Source: Psychrobacter immobilis
GTDB lineage: Bacteria > Pseudomonadota > Gammaproteobacteria > Pseudomonadales > Moraxellaceae
Direction of reading: 5' to 3'
DNA: 64,000 nucleotides
NCBI RefSeq assembly: GCF_904846225.1
Contig: NZ_CAJGZJ010000008.1
Location: forward strand, 49,961 to 113,960
The notes below the pieces were generated by a model, which did no database searches, had not been told where the DNA came from, and was given only the letters and a program-made list of their open reading frames with translations. Positions 18,421 through 27,974 of this stretch are shown piece by piece. Made by a program: the position numbers and the translations under genes. The number at the start of each line of letters is the position of its first letter. Positions within the stretch are counted from its first letter, which is position 1.

Positions 18421-19905
18421 TTAAATTGAAATAGTAGTATTCACACCGCGGCTCGCCTCATCATCGAACCAGCGCGCAGTCACAGTCTTGGTTTGAGTAT
18501 AGAACTGTACCGCTTGCTTGCCATAAGGGCCAAGAGCGCCAAGCTTACTCGCACGTGAGCCTGAGAATGAGAACATCGGTAATGGTACAGGAATGGGTAA
18601 GTTAATACCGATTTGACCAACCATAATATCTTGTTGGAATTTGTGCGCCGCTGCGCCCGATTGAGTAAAAATCGCCGTACCATTGCCATGTGGATTGGCA
18701 TTGAGCAGCTCTATCGCTTCATCAAGGCTGGCTGCACGCATGATACATAGTACTGGGCCAAAGATTTCTTCTTTATAGATTTGCATATCACTTGTGACGT
18801 TGTCAAAGATGGTTGGGCCAACGAAGTTGCCTTTCTCAAACCCTTCAACGGTGATACCGCGGCCGTCAAGTAATAAGCTCGCCCCTTCTTCTACGCCAGT
18901 ACCAATCAAATGCTCAACACGGGCTTTTGCGGCAGGAGAGATGAGTGGGCCTAAGTCTTTATCATGTTTGCCAGCTGAGACGATTAATCCTTCTGCTTTG
19001 GCTTTAATCTCGTCAATCCAGTCACCAGCAGCACCGACCAACACGACCACTGACAATGCCATACAGCGTTGACCCGCAGCACCAAAGGCGGCACCCGCTA
19101 GCTGATTGAGCGTTTGTTCTTTGTTGGCATCCGGTAAGATCACACCATGGTTTTTGGCACCCATCATACACTGGGCACGTTTGCCTGATTTGCTCGCACG
19201 TTCATAGACATGATGACCAACGGCGGTAGAGCCGACAAATGAGACGGCTTTGATATCTGGATGATCACAGATAGCATCGACGGTCGCTTTTCCGCCATGG
19301 ACGACGTTTAGCACGCCTTCAGGTACGCCCGCTTCTACGGCAAGCTCTACCAAACGCATGGTGACCATGGGATCTTGTTCGGAAGGTTTGAGGATAAAGG
19401 TGTTGCCCGTGGCAATCGCCATGGGGAACATCCATAGGGGAATCATTGCTGGAAAGTTAAAGGGTGTGATACCAGCACAAACACCAAGTGGCTGCCAAAT
19501 ACTGTAAGTATCAACGCCAGATGCGACGTTTTCAACGAAGTCGCCAATCTGCAAGTTGGCAATGCCTGCTGCATGTTCGACGACTTCTAACCCACGGAAT
19601 ACGTCACCGCGAGCGTCTGCAATGGTTTTGCCCTGTTCAGCGGTTAGTATGTCTGCCAACTCATCCATGTGCTCACGAATCAGCGACTGATATTTTAAAA
19701 AGATACGGGCACGTGTGGTAATGGGTGTTTTGCGCCACGTCTGAAAGGCCGTTTGGGCGGCAGCGACCGCTTGGTTGATTTCGTCGTTCGTGGTTTGCGG
19801 GACTTTGGCAATGACTTCTTGGGTGGCCGGGTCGGTGATGTCAATCCATTCATTGGTGTTAGAGTCGACAAATTGACCGTTGATGAGCTGCTTTACGTGG
19901 TGCAT
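18421..19905 (-). CDS. mmsA: CoA-acylating methylmalonate-semialdehyde dehydrogenase
   Basis: It oxidatively decarboxylates methylmalonate semialdehyde to propionyl-CoA, the final valine-specific step. The 494-residue aldehyde dehydrogenase fold has the catalytic Cys281 in GQRCMALS. The position that holds the general-base Glu in hydrolytic relatives reads GAKNHGV (Asn252), the known hallmark of this CoA-dependent subfamily. [12 protein letters not shown] and the C-terminal GSRASKLG are also diagnostic. AAGGATATCTT precedes the ATG. A 254-bp gap with a repeat separates it from the acyl-CoA dehydrogenase, so the two need not share one transcript. Confidence 0.97.
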   Translation of the reverse strand: MHHVKQLINGQFVDSNTNEWIDITDPATQEVIAKVPQTTNDEINQAVAAAQTAFQTWRKTPITTRARIFLKYQSLIREHMDELADILTAEQGKTIADARGDVFRGLEVVEHAAGIANLQIGDFVENVASGVDTYSIWQPLGVCAGITPFNFPAMIPLWMFPMAIATGNTFILKPSEQDPMVTMRLVELAVEAGVPEGVLNVVHGGKATVDAICDHPDIKAVSFVGSTAVGHHVYERASKSGKRAQCMMGAKNHGVILPDANKEQTLNQLAGAAFGAAGQRCMALSVVVLVGAAGDWIDEIKAKAEGLIVSAGKHDKDLGPLISPAAKARVEHLIGTGVEEGASLLLDGRGITVEGFEKGNFVGPTIFDNVTSDMQIYKEEIFGPVLCIMRAASLDEAIELLNANPHGNGTAIFTQSGAAAHKFQQDIMVGQIGINLPIPVPLPMFSFSGSRASKLGALGPYGKQAVQFYTQTKTVTARWFDDEASRGVNTTISI

Positions 19906-20216
19906 AAGATATCCTTATCTTGCGTGCGTGACTACCATTTAGCGGTGTCTTTGTATTCGTAAATGAGTTTAAAAGGGATAAATTTTTATCAAATTCGCTT
20001 AATTTAAAATGATTTATTTTGTATCGTTATTGACTATAACAATAAAACAATTTTAGGGTCAAGCGCTTTATCAAAATTTTATTTGAGTTTTTATCAATTA
20101 GAAAAGGTTTGTCTAAAAATTTGAAAAATAAAAAAGCCCATGATTTTTCATGAGCTTATTATTTCGTATTAAAAGTGCAGTTTGATTGAGGCTTAATGCG
20201 CTTTCATAACGCTTTT
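19906..20216. other. 311-bp intergenic region between prpE and mmsA
   Basis: It contains the prpE terminator near 20125-20156. The remaining AT-rich stretch before mmsA is the likely mmsA promoter region. No operator-like palindrome stands out. Confidence 0.5.
20125..20156 (-). terminator. Terminator of prpE
   Basis: On the minus strand AAGCTCATGA pairs with TCATGGGCTT (one wobble) and is followed by a T-rich tract, 60 bp after the prpE stop. Confidence 0.75.
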
Positions 20217-22253
20217 TTAGTATCCCTTCATAGATTGCTTGATCGCATCAATCGCTGCTGGATTGTCAAGCGTTGACATATCTCCAGTGTCTTTATCTTC
20301 TGCTAAAGCGCGAATAGCTCGGCGTAGGATTTTGCCCGAGCGCGTTTTTGGCAGTGCTTGCGGGAAATAAATGGCTGCTGGTCGCGCGATACCGCCCAAG
20401 GATTTGATAACAGCGCCAATCACTTGTTGCTCAATACGAAAGCGATTTTCGGTTGTTGCCACTTGTTCGTGATCTCTTAACACACAAAAAGCGATAGGCA
20501 ACTCGCCTTTTAACTCATCTTGAATACCCACCACAGCGCACTCTGCCATCTCTGGATGACCACTAATGGCCTCCTCAATCTCTTGTGTGCCTATGCGATG
20601 ACCCGCCACGTTAATCACATCATCGGTACGCCCAAGTATGTGAAAATAGCCATTTTCGTCAACGACCGCATAGTCTGAGCTTGAGTATTGATTGCTATCA
20701 GTCAAGCTAAAGTAGCTATCAATGAAGCGTTTATCGTTACGCCAAACGGTCGTCAAACACCCTGGTGGCAAAGGTGCGCGAATTGCCAATAAACCCTTTT
20801 CTCCAGCAGCACAAGGCTCACCCGTTTCTTCATTGATCACTTGGGCATCATAGCCATACATGGGGAACCCAGGCGAGCCTTGTTTGTGGGGTTTGTCATT
20901 AAATTTAGGGGTATTGCTCAAAATCGGCCAGCCTGATTCAGTTTGCCAATAATGATCTAAAATTGGCACGTTCAAATGCTTAGTCAGCCAACTGGCTGTC
21001 GATTCATCAAGCGGTTCACCTGCCAAAAAGAATGATTTGACGCTTGATACATCGTAGCGTGTCATCCACGTTTCATCTTGTTTTTTGAGCATACGTACAC
21101 CGGTCGGAGCGGTGAATAAAATATTAACCTTGTTGGCTTCAACGATACGCCACCAGATACCCGGATTTGGACGATGCGGCAGACCTTCATACATGACACT
21201 GGTCATGCCAGCGAGCAATGGCGCATAGATTGTATAAGAGTGGCCAACGGCCCAACCGATATCTGATATTGCCCAAAAAGTCTCGCCCGCTTTGCCATCA
21301 TAAATATAATCCATCGAAGTCGTGAGCGCCACGGCATGACCACCCGTATCACGCTGCACCCCTTTTGGTGTACCCGTCGTACCAGAGGTATAGAGCAGAT
21401 ACGATGGCGTATTTGACTCCAGCCAAACAGGCTCGACCACCGCATTGGCCTCACAGCTACGGCGACGTTCAGTGGCATAGTCCACTTCTATATCTTGTGG
21501 TTTAAATGGCAGCACGCCGCGATTCACCACGAGCACATGCTCAGGTTTTACAGTGGCTTGCTCAATCCCTTGATTGACCAAATTTTTGTAATTGATGACT
21601 TTACCACCGCGCAGACCTGCATCCACTGTAATGACCATTTTTGCTTCGGCATCATCCATACGAATGGCCAAATTGTGTGCGGCAAAACCGCCAAATACCA
21701 CCGAATGTACCGCACCGATACGCGCACAGGCCAGCATCGCATAAGCCGCCTCTAGAATCATCGGCATGTAAATGATGACACGATCACCTTTCTCAATACC
21801 GTGACGCTGTAGCACATCAGCAAAATAATTGACTTCTTTATATAAGTCGTTATAGGTCAAGCGGCGCTTGGTATAATCCGTATAAAATTCAACGTTATTG
21901 CCCAAATCTTTGAAAGCATTGGTAATATCTGGAAAGGTTTCGATTAACTCTTGGTTTATTTCTGACGATAACCAAATAAATGCATCTTGTTCTGCACGTT
22001 CTTCTAGATGGCGATCAACGCAGTTATAACAAAGATTGGTCTCGCCACCGACATACCATTTGGCAAAAGGTAAATTGCTATCATCAAGAATTTGCTCAGG
22101 GGCTTTGTGCCAATAGATACGCTTTGCTTGCTCGGCCCAAAAATTCTCTCGATCATTGATTGACGCGTCGTATATATCGGCAAAGGTTTGAGTGGTATTG
22201 GATGACGCTTGAGAGGTTTGGTCAAAAGCTTGATTGGTGGCTTGCTCGCTCAT
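20217..22253 (-). CDS. prpE: Propionate-CoA ligase (propionyl-CoA synthetase)
   Basis: An ANL-superfamily AMP-forming ligase of 678 residues that activates propionate, and probably acetate more weakly. The adenylate loop YTSGTTGTPKGVQRDTGGHA, with the QRDTGGH continuation, is characteristic of PrpE/ACSS3. Later motifs are YWQTESGWPI, GRTDDVINVAGHRIGTQEIE and the catalytic-lysine tail LPKTRSGKILRRAIRA. AAGGACAGCC supports the ATG at 22253; 17 further codons upstream lack family character. Placed beside mmsA, it can feed propionate into the same propionyl-CoA pool. The methylcitrate or methylmalonyl-CoA genes needed next are not in this window. Confidence 0.95.
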   Translation of the reverse strand: MSEQATNQAFDQTSQASSNTTQTFADIYDASINDRENFWAEQAKRIYWHKAPEQILDDSNLPFAKWYVGGETNLCYNCVDRHLEERAEQDAFIWLSSEINQELIETFPDITNAFKDLGNNVEFYTDYTKRRLTYNDLYKEVNYFADVLQRHGIEKGDRVIIYMPMILEAAYAMLACARIGAVHSVVFGGFAAHNLAIRMDDAEAKMVITVDAGLRGGKVINYKNLVNQGIEQATVKPEHVLVVNRGVLPFKPQDIEVDYATERRRSCEANAVVEPVWLESNTPSYLLYTSGTTGTPKGVQRDTGGHAVALTTSMDYIYDGKAGETFWAISDIGWAVGHSYTIYAPLLAGMTSVMYEGLPHRPNPGIWWRIVEANKVNILFTAPTGVRMLKKQDETWMTRYDVSSVKSFFLAGEPLDESTASWLTKHLNVPILDHYWQTESGWPILSNTPKFNDKPHKQGSPGFPMYGYDAQVINEETGEPCAAGEKGLLAIRAPLPPGCLTTVWRNDKRFIDSYFSLTDSNQYSSSDYAVVDENGYFHILGRTDDVINVAGHRIGTQEIEEAISGHPEMAECAVVGIQDELKGELPIAFCVLRDHEQVATTENRFRIEQQVIGAVIKSLGGIARPAAIYFPQALPKTRSGKILRRAIRALAEDKDTGDMSTLDNPAAIDAIKQSMKGY

Positions 22254-22373
22254 AATGGCTGTCCTTAGCATAAACGGTGGTGAGGCGATTTTATTAAATA
22301 ACAATATAATATAAAACTAATTAATAGTATTAGAGTGATTTTGTCATAAAATACTGGCTGTCCGTGCCAAAAG

Positions 22374-22403
22374 TAAAAAACCGATACGTATTGTATCGGT
22401 TTA
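22374..22403 (-). terminator. Terminator of the acyl-CoA ligase gene
   Basis: AAACCGATA pairs perfectly with TATCGGTTT around seven bases. The left A run becomes a U tract on the minus-strand transcript. It separates the ligase from prpE. Confidence 0.85.
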
Positions 22404-22503
22404 AAATGTAACAGAGCTAACGATAAAGGTCAACTGTTAAGCGTGTCACTCCACTGATATTTTTATTGATTCAAACCTCTTATCAGCGAACCACTTAAGT
22501 CTA

Positions 22504-24174
22504 TCAGGCTTCGTTCTGCTGGCTATACATCTCACGCATCACCTTTTTGTCATGCTTACCTACAGAGGTTTTTGGTAATTCATCGACGAACCTAAACTCA
22601 CTCGGCACACCATATTTAGGAATCATACCGCGCTCTACCGCCTTTTCAGCAATCGCTTTAATATCGTCAGCATGGGTGTCTTGGCAATTAGGCTTGAGAA
22701 CAATCAAAGCTAATGGGCGCTCGCCCCACTGCTTATCGCGAACCCCAATCACTGACACATCGGCTACTGCTGGATGTAATGATAAAATTGTCTCAATCTC
22801 CAATGATGAAATCCATTCGCCGCCTGATTTGATCACGTCTTTTAAACGATCCGTAATTTTGAGAGAGCCATCAGGACATATATAGGCGATATCTTGGGTG
22901 TGCATATAGCCATTTTCCCACAGCTCCTTGCCTGCATCGTCATTCTTAAAATAGCTTTGAGTCAACCAAGGCGCACGCAATACCAGCTCACCTGTATTGT
23001 CTTTACCCATACCAACCGATTCATTATTCGTATCCCATATCTGGGCATCAACCATTAGTACAGGCTTGCCTGCCATACAGCGACGATTAATATCTTCATC
23101 TGCTGTCATTTCAGGCTCATTCAAGCTAAATTCTGTCAGACTAATAAGTGGTGCCGTCTCCGACATGCCATAGCCCGTATATACCTCGATACCTTGTGCC
23201 ATGGCCGTTTTTGCTAAACCTTCAGTCAGTCTAGAACCACCAATAATCATTTTGAGACCATTAAAATTGGCATCACGATCCTGCGCTTCTTTGAGTACCA
23301 TTTGTAAAATAGTGGGTACACAATGGGTAATACTTACTTTTTCATTGATAATCAAATCTAACAACGCATCAGGCGCATAGCGTCCCGGATAGACTTGCTT
23401 CAATCCAACCATCGTCGCTGTAAATGGAAACCCCCACGCGTGTACATGAAACATCGGCGTCATCGGCATATACACATCACCATAACTGACACCTTGTTTG
23501 TCAGGCAACATACCAAGCGTAGCGGCCTCTGCTAGGCTGTGCAATACCAACTGACGATGGCTAAAGAACACGCCTTTTGGATCGCCTGTGGTGCCTGAGG
23601 TATAAAAAGTGCTGGCAATGGTATTTTCATCAAAGTCTGGAAAGTCAAAATCACTATCGGCCGCTTCTATTAATGCTTCATATTCACCGATGACGCGGTT
23701 TTGGTTGCCGCCAAAGACACCTTCAAACGTCACGCCATTATCATCTAACCAAATGATATGCTCGATGCTCGAGTTTTCAAACTGATAATCTTTGACCAAT
23801 GGCGCAAACTCAGAGTTGAGCAACAACACTTTAGGTTTAGCATGGTTGATGGTATAAAGAATTTTTTCTGGTGACAAACGGATATTGACTGTCTGCAAAA
23901 TATACTCTGACATGGGCACGGCAAAGTAAGACTCAAGATAGCGATGACTGTCCCAATCCATTACCGCCACGACATCACCAGCAGACAAATTCAAGTCTGC
24001 TAATACATTGGCTAGGCGATTGATACGATTGAATAAATCTTTATAAGTAAAACGCTTTTTATCCGCATAAACAATTTCTTGATCTTGCGATACCGTCTTG
24101 GCGCGGTTCAATAACTGCTTTACCAATAAAGGGTAATCATAGGCAGACGGCGCACTCTGGTAAGTATTTGACAT
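22504..24174 (-). CDS. Fatty-acid-CoA ligase (AMP-binding, AlkK-like)
   Basis: A 556-residue ANL ligase. The motifs are TFYTSGTTGDPKGVFFSH (P-loop), GYGMSETAPLIS, TDRLKDVIKSGGEWISSLE and the C-terminal catalytic-lysine segment PKTSVGKHDKKVMRE. The sequence VNIRLSPEKILYTINHAKPK and the overall size match medium- or long-chain acyl-CoA ligases of the AlkK type. AAGGAAG lies nine bases before the ATG at 24174, so I prefer it over the in-frame ATGs at 24180 and 24198. It may activate branched-chain or medium-chain acids entering the adjacent pathway; the substrate is not readable from the sequence. Confidence 0.9.
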   Translation of the reverse strand: MSNTYQSAPSAYDYPLLVKQLLNRAKTVSQDQEIVYADKKRFTYKDLFNRINRLANVLADLNLSAGDVVAVMDWDSHRYLESYFAVPMSEYILQTVNIRLSPEKILYTINHAKPKVLLLNSEFAPLVKDYQFENSSIEHIIWLDDNGVTFEGVFGGNQNRVIGEYEALIEAADSDFDFPDFDENTIASTFYTSGTTGDPKGVFFSHRQLVLHSLAEAATLGMLPDKQGVSYGDVYMPMTPMFHVHAWGFPFTATMVGLKQVYPGRYAPDALLDLIINEKVSITHCVPTILQMVLKEAQDRDANFNGLKMIIGGSRLTEGLAKTAMAQGIEVYTGYGMSETAPLISLTEFSLNEPEMTADEDINRRCMAGKPVLMVDAQIWDTNNESVGMGKDNTGELVLRAPWLTQSYFKNDDAGKELWENGYMHTQDIAYICPDGSLKITDRLKDVIKSGGEWISSLEIETILSLHPAVADVSVIGVRDKQWGERPLALIVLKPNCQDTHADDIKAIAEKAVERGMIPKYGVPSEFRFVDELPKTSVGKHDKKVMREMYSQQNEA

Positions 24175-24483
24175 AGACATGACTTCCTTGTTGGTCATAG
24201 ATGAAAATTGCTATACGTATAAATGAGAATAATAATGCAGAGATTACCTCTCTAGCTACAATACTTTATTGAGAACTTGTTCATTCTTCTTTCAAACCAA
24301 TAATGACTAGGGCTAGTAATCAGAGCACTATCAATAAAACTCATCGTATCTCTATTGATAATAAGAAAAAAACACTTCCATGTAAAGCCCGTACACGTAA
24401 GCACGACAACCGCAAGCGTTCGGTATTTTTGATTTCATGATGCGCCCCATTGTGCTAAGCACATAAACACTAAGTCGCGCGTT
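24175..24483. other. 309-bp intergenic region between MFS and ligase genes
   Basis: AT-rich DNA with no recognised repeat, terminator or gene. It is the presumed promoter region of the ligase. Confidence 0.45.
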
Positions 24484-25752
24484 TTATGAAGGCGATTTGA
24501 TCATTCTTTGGGTTTTAATCATGCCAAAGCTTGCCACTAATAGCGCCAAAACCTGCACAAATAATAACAGCCAGACCGTCAGCTTCCAATCGCCACGCGC
24601 GTAGGCAATACCGCATATCCACGCCCCCAGCGTACCGCCAGCATAGTAGCCCATATAGTACAAACCAGAAGCCAATGAGCGGCCTTTATTCACATTGACA
24701 GCGATATAACTGATGGTCGCAGCTTGGGTAATGAAAACACCCGACGACATAATCGCTAGTCCAACAATAACGCCCCATAATGGCGTTACCAAAGTCAATA
24801 ACACGCCAAACATGGATACCATCACCGCCACTCGAACCGTTCTCGCCGACCCAAATCGGCGTAGTAACGTGGTCGATAATGGCGTGATAATCACGCCAAT
24901 GAGATACACGGCAAAAATATTGGCAAGCGCACCCGTACTCAAATTATAGGGCGTCTTAGCAAGGTGCAAATTAATAAAGGTAAAGCAGCCCACTAGCGAG
25001 AATAAAACACAGGCACCAAGCAAGCAAGCCGTCACGACGTAACGATTGGTCAAATGCTCGCCCAGCGTCTGCACCGCTGATCCCACATTTGGGTTGGCTT
25101 CAAAACAGCGCGATGTTGGTAGCATTTTCCATGCCCATAGCGCACCTATAAGCGTGAGCATCGCCATCAAATAATAGCCGAGCCGCCAACCGATCAGCTC
25201 ATGCAAATGTCCAAGCAAAAATCTTCCCAAAAAGCCACCAAGTACGTTACCTGAGACATAAAATGACATCAGCTCAGTGAGCGCTCGTCCTTTAAACTCC
25301 TCACCAATATAAGCAATGGTCACCACCGTAATGCCAGGAACAGATAAACCTTGCATAAATCGGAACAAGCCCAACCAACCAATGCTAGGGCTTTGAGCAA
25401 TTAACGCGGTGGGTATTGCTAAAAATAGTAGCGCGCCAACGATAAAAGACTTACGACCCAACGCATCAGATAGCATCCCTAAAAACGGTGACATAATGGC
25501 AATCGCCATCACTGTCGCCCCAACAATCATACCCACTTGCACCTCAGTAGCAGAAAAATCTGCCATCAGTACGGGCAATACGGCTTGAATAGAGTAGACC
25601 TGCAAAAAAGCAAACATGCCAATCAAACCAATCGTAATTTTTAATATCCATGAAGGCGGATTAGACTGCGGAATCTGTAATGAGGGTTTTGGAGTGTTTG
25701 TTAGTGGCATGCTGCTACTGGTTTGAGCCTTATTCTGAAGATTATTTTTCAC
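24484..25752 (-). CDS. MFS transporter (drug/proton antiporter-like, YnfM-type)
   Basis: A 422-residue inner-membrane protein with about 12 hydrophobic helices. The first helix block (MFAFLQVYSIQAVLPVLMADF) and motif A in the 2-3 loop (GMLSDALGRKSFIVGAL) are those of the major facilitator superfamily, in a subgroup resembling YnfM or arabinose-efflux permeases. The substrate is unknown. The position upstream of acyl-CoA ligases suggests uptake or export of an acid or drug, but this is weak. The frame begins with GTG at 25752; an ATG 14 codons later is an alternative start. Confidence 0.85.
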   Translation of the reverse strand: MKNNLQNKAQTSSSMPLTNTPKPSLQIPQSNPPSWILKITIGLIGMFAFLQVYSIQAVLPVLMADFSATEVQVGMIVGATVMAIAIMSPFLGMLSDALGRKSFIVGALLFLAIPTALIAQSPSIGWLGLFRFMQGLSVPGITVVTIAYIGEEFKGRALTELMSFYVSGNVLGGFLGRFLLGHLHELIGWRLGYYLMAMLTLIGALWAWKMLPTSRCFEANPNVGSAVQTLGEHLTNRYVVTACLLGACVLFSLVGCFTFINLHLAKTPYNLSTGALANIFAVYLIGVIITPLSTTLLRRFGSARTVRVAVMVSMFGVLLTLVTPLWGVIVGLAIMSSGVFITQAATISYIAVNVNKGRSLASGLYYMGYYAGGTLGAWICGIAYARGDWKLTVWLLLFVQVLALLVASFGMIKTQRMIKSPS

Positions 25753-26024
25753 AATGCTGCTTACTATGTTAGACGCGGTTGATCTAGGCGTGAGTGGTAG
25801 GAATAGCGCTATAAAAAGCCTGGGCTTATAATCGCTTGAACTTATAATCGCTTGAAATAGCTAGCAAAAATATTGATAGCACTCTTAATGACATACCCAT
25901 TATGGTAGCACATTGAGAGATAAGCTCAGTGCTCAAAGTGTTGTATGAAACAGTTTTGGAGACATAAAAAAGACCACTACAATAGTAGCAGCCTTATTGT
26001 TAACGCTTAAGCCCAGTAGAGCGT

Positions 26025-26816
26025 TTATTCGCAGCTTGCTTTACCTGTGCGATGATTGATCGCACCATTGGCTTTTAGCAACTTTTGCATCTCTACATGA
26101 CCGCGGGTGCAAGCATACGAGTAAGCGCCTTGGTTGTACGAGCCTAGCTTTGTATCTTTAGTCGTAGCGACAAGATTAGGGTTAGCGCCTTTTGCTAACA
26201 AGTATTTTACCGTCTCTAAACGGTTGTTACTGGCAGCAACCATAATCAACGTTTCACCATCGCTCTCTTGGGTTTGATCATTGAGATCCACTGGTTTTTT
26301 AGCATTTAGTAGCGTATAAACCTTTTTGACAACGGCGGTATTTTTGCCCAATACGGCAGATTTTAGGACATTATAGACGTCGCCTTTATCGGTGGCGTAC
26401 AGATCAGCGCCTTGGCTGATTAAATAGTCTACCATGTCTTCATAACCAATAAATGCCGCCCAACCCAAGGCAGTTTGGTCAAGATTGCCAGTGTCTTTCA
26501 CTTCTAAATTCTGACCATTAGCGACCATGTACTTAACAGTGGCTAAATCGCCTTTTTTAACCGCATCAAACCATTTAGCGTCTGCGCCAGTCGATGGTTT
26601 GGCATAAAAATTACGATAAGACAGTTTGTCTTTATTGACGATATCAAAATTTTCAGCGGCGCTAAAACGATAACCCACTTGAGCAATAGGCATAACTTGC
26701 GTGACCTGTACTGCCTCATCTTTAGTCATATCGCTGCCAGTACTCAAGCTTGAGCACCCTGTTAATAGCATAGCTGCCATAATTGCTGACGTGCTGAGTT
26801 TATAGACAAAATTCAT
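26025..26816 (-). CDS. Ankyrin-repeat lipoprotein
   Basis: A 263-residue exported protein whose signal peptide ends in the lipobox LLTGC (Cys at about 21), so it is probably anchored to the outer or inner membrane from the periplasm. From about residue 85 several ankyrin repeats follow (AVKKGDLATVKYMVANGQNLE, LGWAAFIGYEDMVDYLISQGADLYA, MVAASNNRLETVKYLLAKGANPN, YACTRGHVEMQKLLKANGA), each shown here only in part. A protein-protein interaction role is likely; the partner is unknown. GAGGCC upstream serves as ribosome binding site. Confidence 0.88.
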   Translation of the reverse strand: MNFVYKLSTSAIMAAMLLTGCSSLSTGSDMTKDEAVQVTQVMPIAQVGYRFSAAENFDIVNKDKLSYRNFYAKPSTGADAKWFDAVKKGDLATVKYMVANGQNLEVKDTGNLDQTALGWAAFIGYEDMVDYLISQGADLYATDKGDVYNVLKSAVLGKNTAVVKKVYTLLNAKKPVDLNDQTQESDGETLIMVAASNNRLETVKYLLAKGANPNLVATTKDTKLGSYNQGAYSYACTRGHVEMQKLLKANGAINHRTGKASCE

Positions 26817-27169
26817 AGATTGGCCTCAAAAATCAAAACAAATATTAGTAATAAAAACTGACTGCCATAAAACTGTGTGTTGTAATCAGCTCTAGCAGTA
26901 GCACAAATTTAGATTGTAATTCATAACCATAAATTTCAATTGTTAATCACTGTATAAAAATTGTTACGCTTGATCTAAAGAGCGGTTCTACCACCTCAGC
27001 TTGCTTAATATCAAGCAATAACAGAGCTTGACACTATCTTATCTTTTTTATTACAGACTTTGCGTGCTCAAAAAACCATACTTGCAAGTTGCTATATTAA
27101 GTCACTATCTATTGATAAGTAAAATTAATAAATAGAACCATTCAAGAAAATCACTATTAAGGAATAATA
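26817..27169. other. 353-bp divergent intergenic region
   Basis: It separates the ankyrin lipoprotein and the tandem metallo-beta-lactamase-like genes. No repeat, terminator or gene is recognised. It should hold both promoters. Confidence 0.45.
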
Positions 27170-27916
27170 ATGAACGATGAGATTTATGATTTAGGTCAAG
27201 GATTTTGGAGCATACGTGGCTCATTTGTCAAAAATGATATTATTGACATAGGGGTTCAATCTGCTCTAATAAAACTGGCCTCGGGACGATTTATCTTTTT
27301 AGACAGTTATACGCTGACAGGCGATGTCCGTCAGCAAGTCATGGATTTGACCAATCAAGGTCAAGATGTCGAAGCTGTGTTAAACGTTCATCCCTTTCAT
27401 ACTGTGTACTGTGCTCAAATGGCGTTGGATTTTCCGCAAGCGATTTTTTATGGTAGTAGCCGTCATCATAAACAGATACCAGAAATAAATTGGGCAGCAG
27501 ATTTGGTCGAAAGTGACGCCGTTGCAGAGCGTTATACCGAGCTTGAATTTTCGCTTCCTAGAGGTATTTATTACATCTCGCCTGATGAGGCTATCCATGC
27601 AGGTTCTCTGTTGGTTTATCATCCTGCTAGCCAAAGTGTCTATATTGATGATACTTTTGAGATTCCTCCTTCTAAGCTATTTAATAAGGTACAGCCTAAT
27701 TTAGGTTTACATCCGACCACCAAGCAAGCACTTAAGGATGAGAAAAACGCAAGCAAGCAGTATTACGATTGGGCAACGGAGCTGGCACACAAGTGGCGTG
27801 ATGCTCGATATTTCTGCGGTGCGCACTCAGGCTTAATTGAATTTGGCGAAGGAAGATTTGAGGCAGCATTGCTGTCTGCCATTGATGGCGCTCGTTTTGA
27901 GCTTCAATCGTCATAA
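27170..27916 (+). CDS. Metallo-beta-lactamase-like fold protein, paralog 1
   Basis: A 248-residue soluble protein of unrecognised function. The order of elements suggests a degenerate metallo-beta-lactamase fold: a strand ending in FLDSY (motif 1 Asp), NVHPFHTVYC in place of the HxHxDH metal motif, YGSSRHH, IDDTF (candidate bridging Asp) and FCGAHSG (candidate last His). Lack of the complete HxHxDH argues against ordinary dinuclear zinc hydrolysis. It is followed after 58 bp by a same-length paralog with no gaps between them. TAAGGAATAATA is a good ribosome binding site. Confidence 0.72.
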   Translation: MNDEIYDLGQGFWSIRGSFVKNDIIDIGVQSALIKLASGRFIFLDSYTLTGDVRQQVMDLTNQGQDVEAVLNVHPFHTVYCAQMALDFPQAIFYGSSRHHKQIPEINWAADLVESDAVAERYTELEFSLPRGIYYISPDEAIHAGSLLVYHPASQSVYIDDTFEIPPSKLFNKVQPNLGLHPTTKQALKDEKNASKQYYDWATELAHKWRDARYFCGAHSGLIEFGEGRFEAALLSAIDGARFELQSS

Positions 27917-27974
27917 GTTATGAAGCCGCTACTTTTGAATGCATACATAGAAAATCAAATAAGGAGAATTATTA

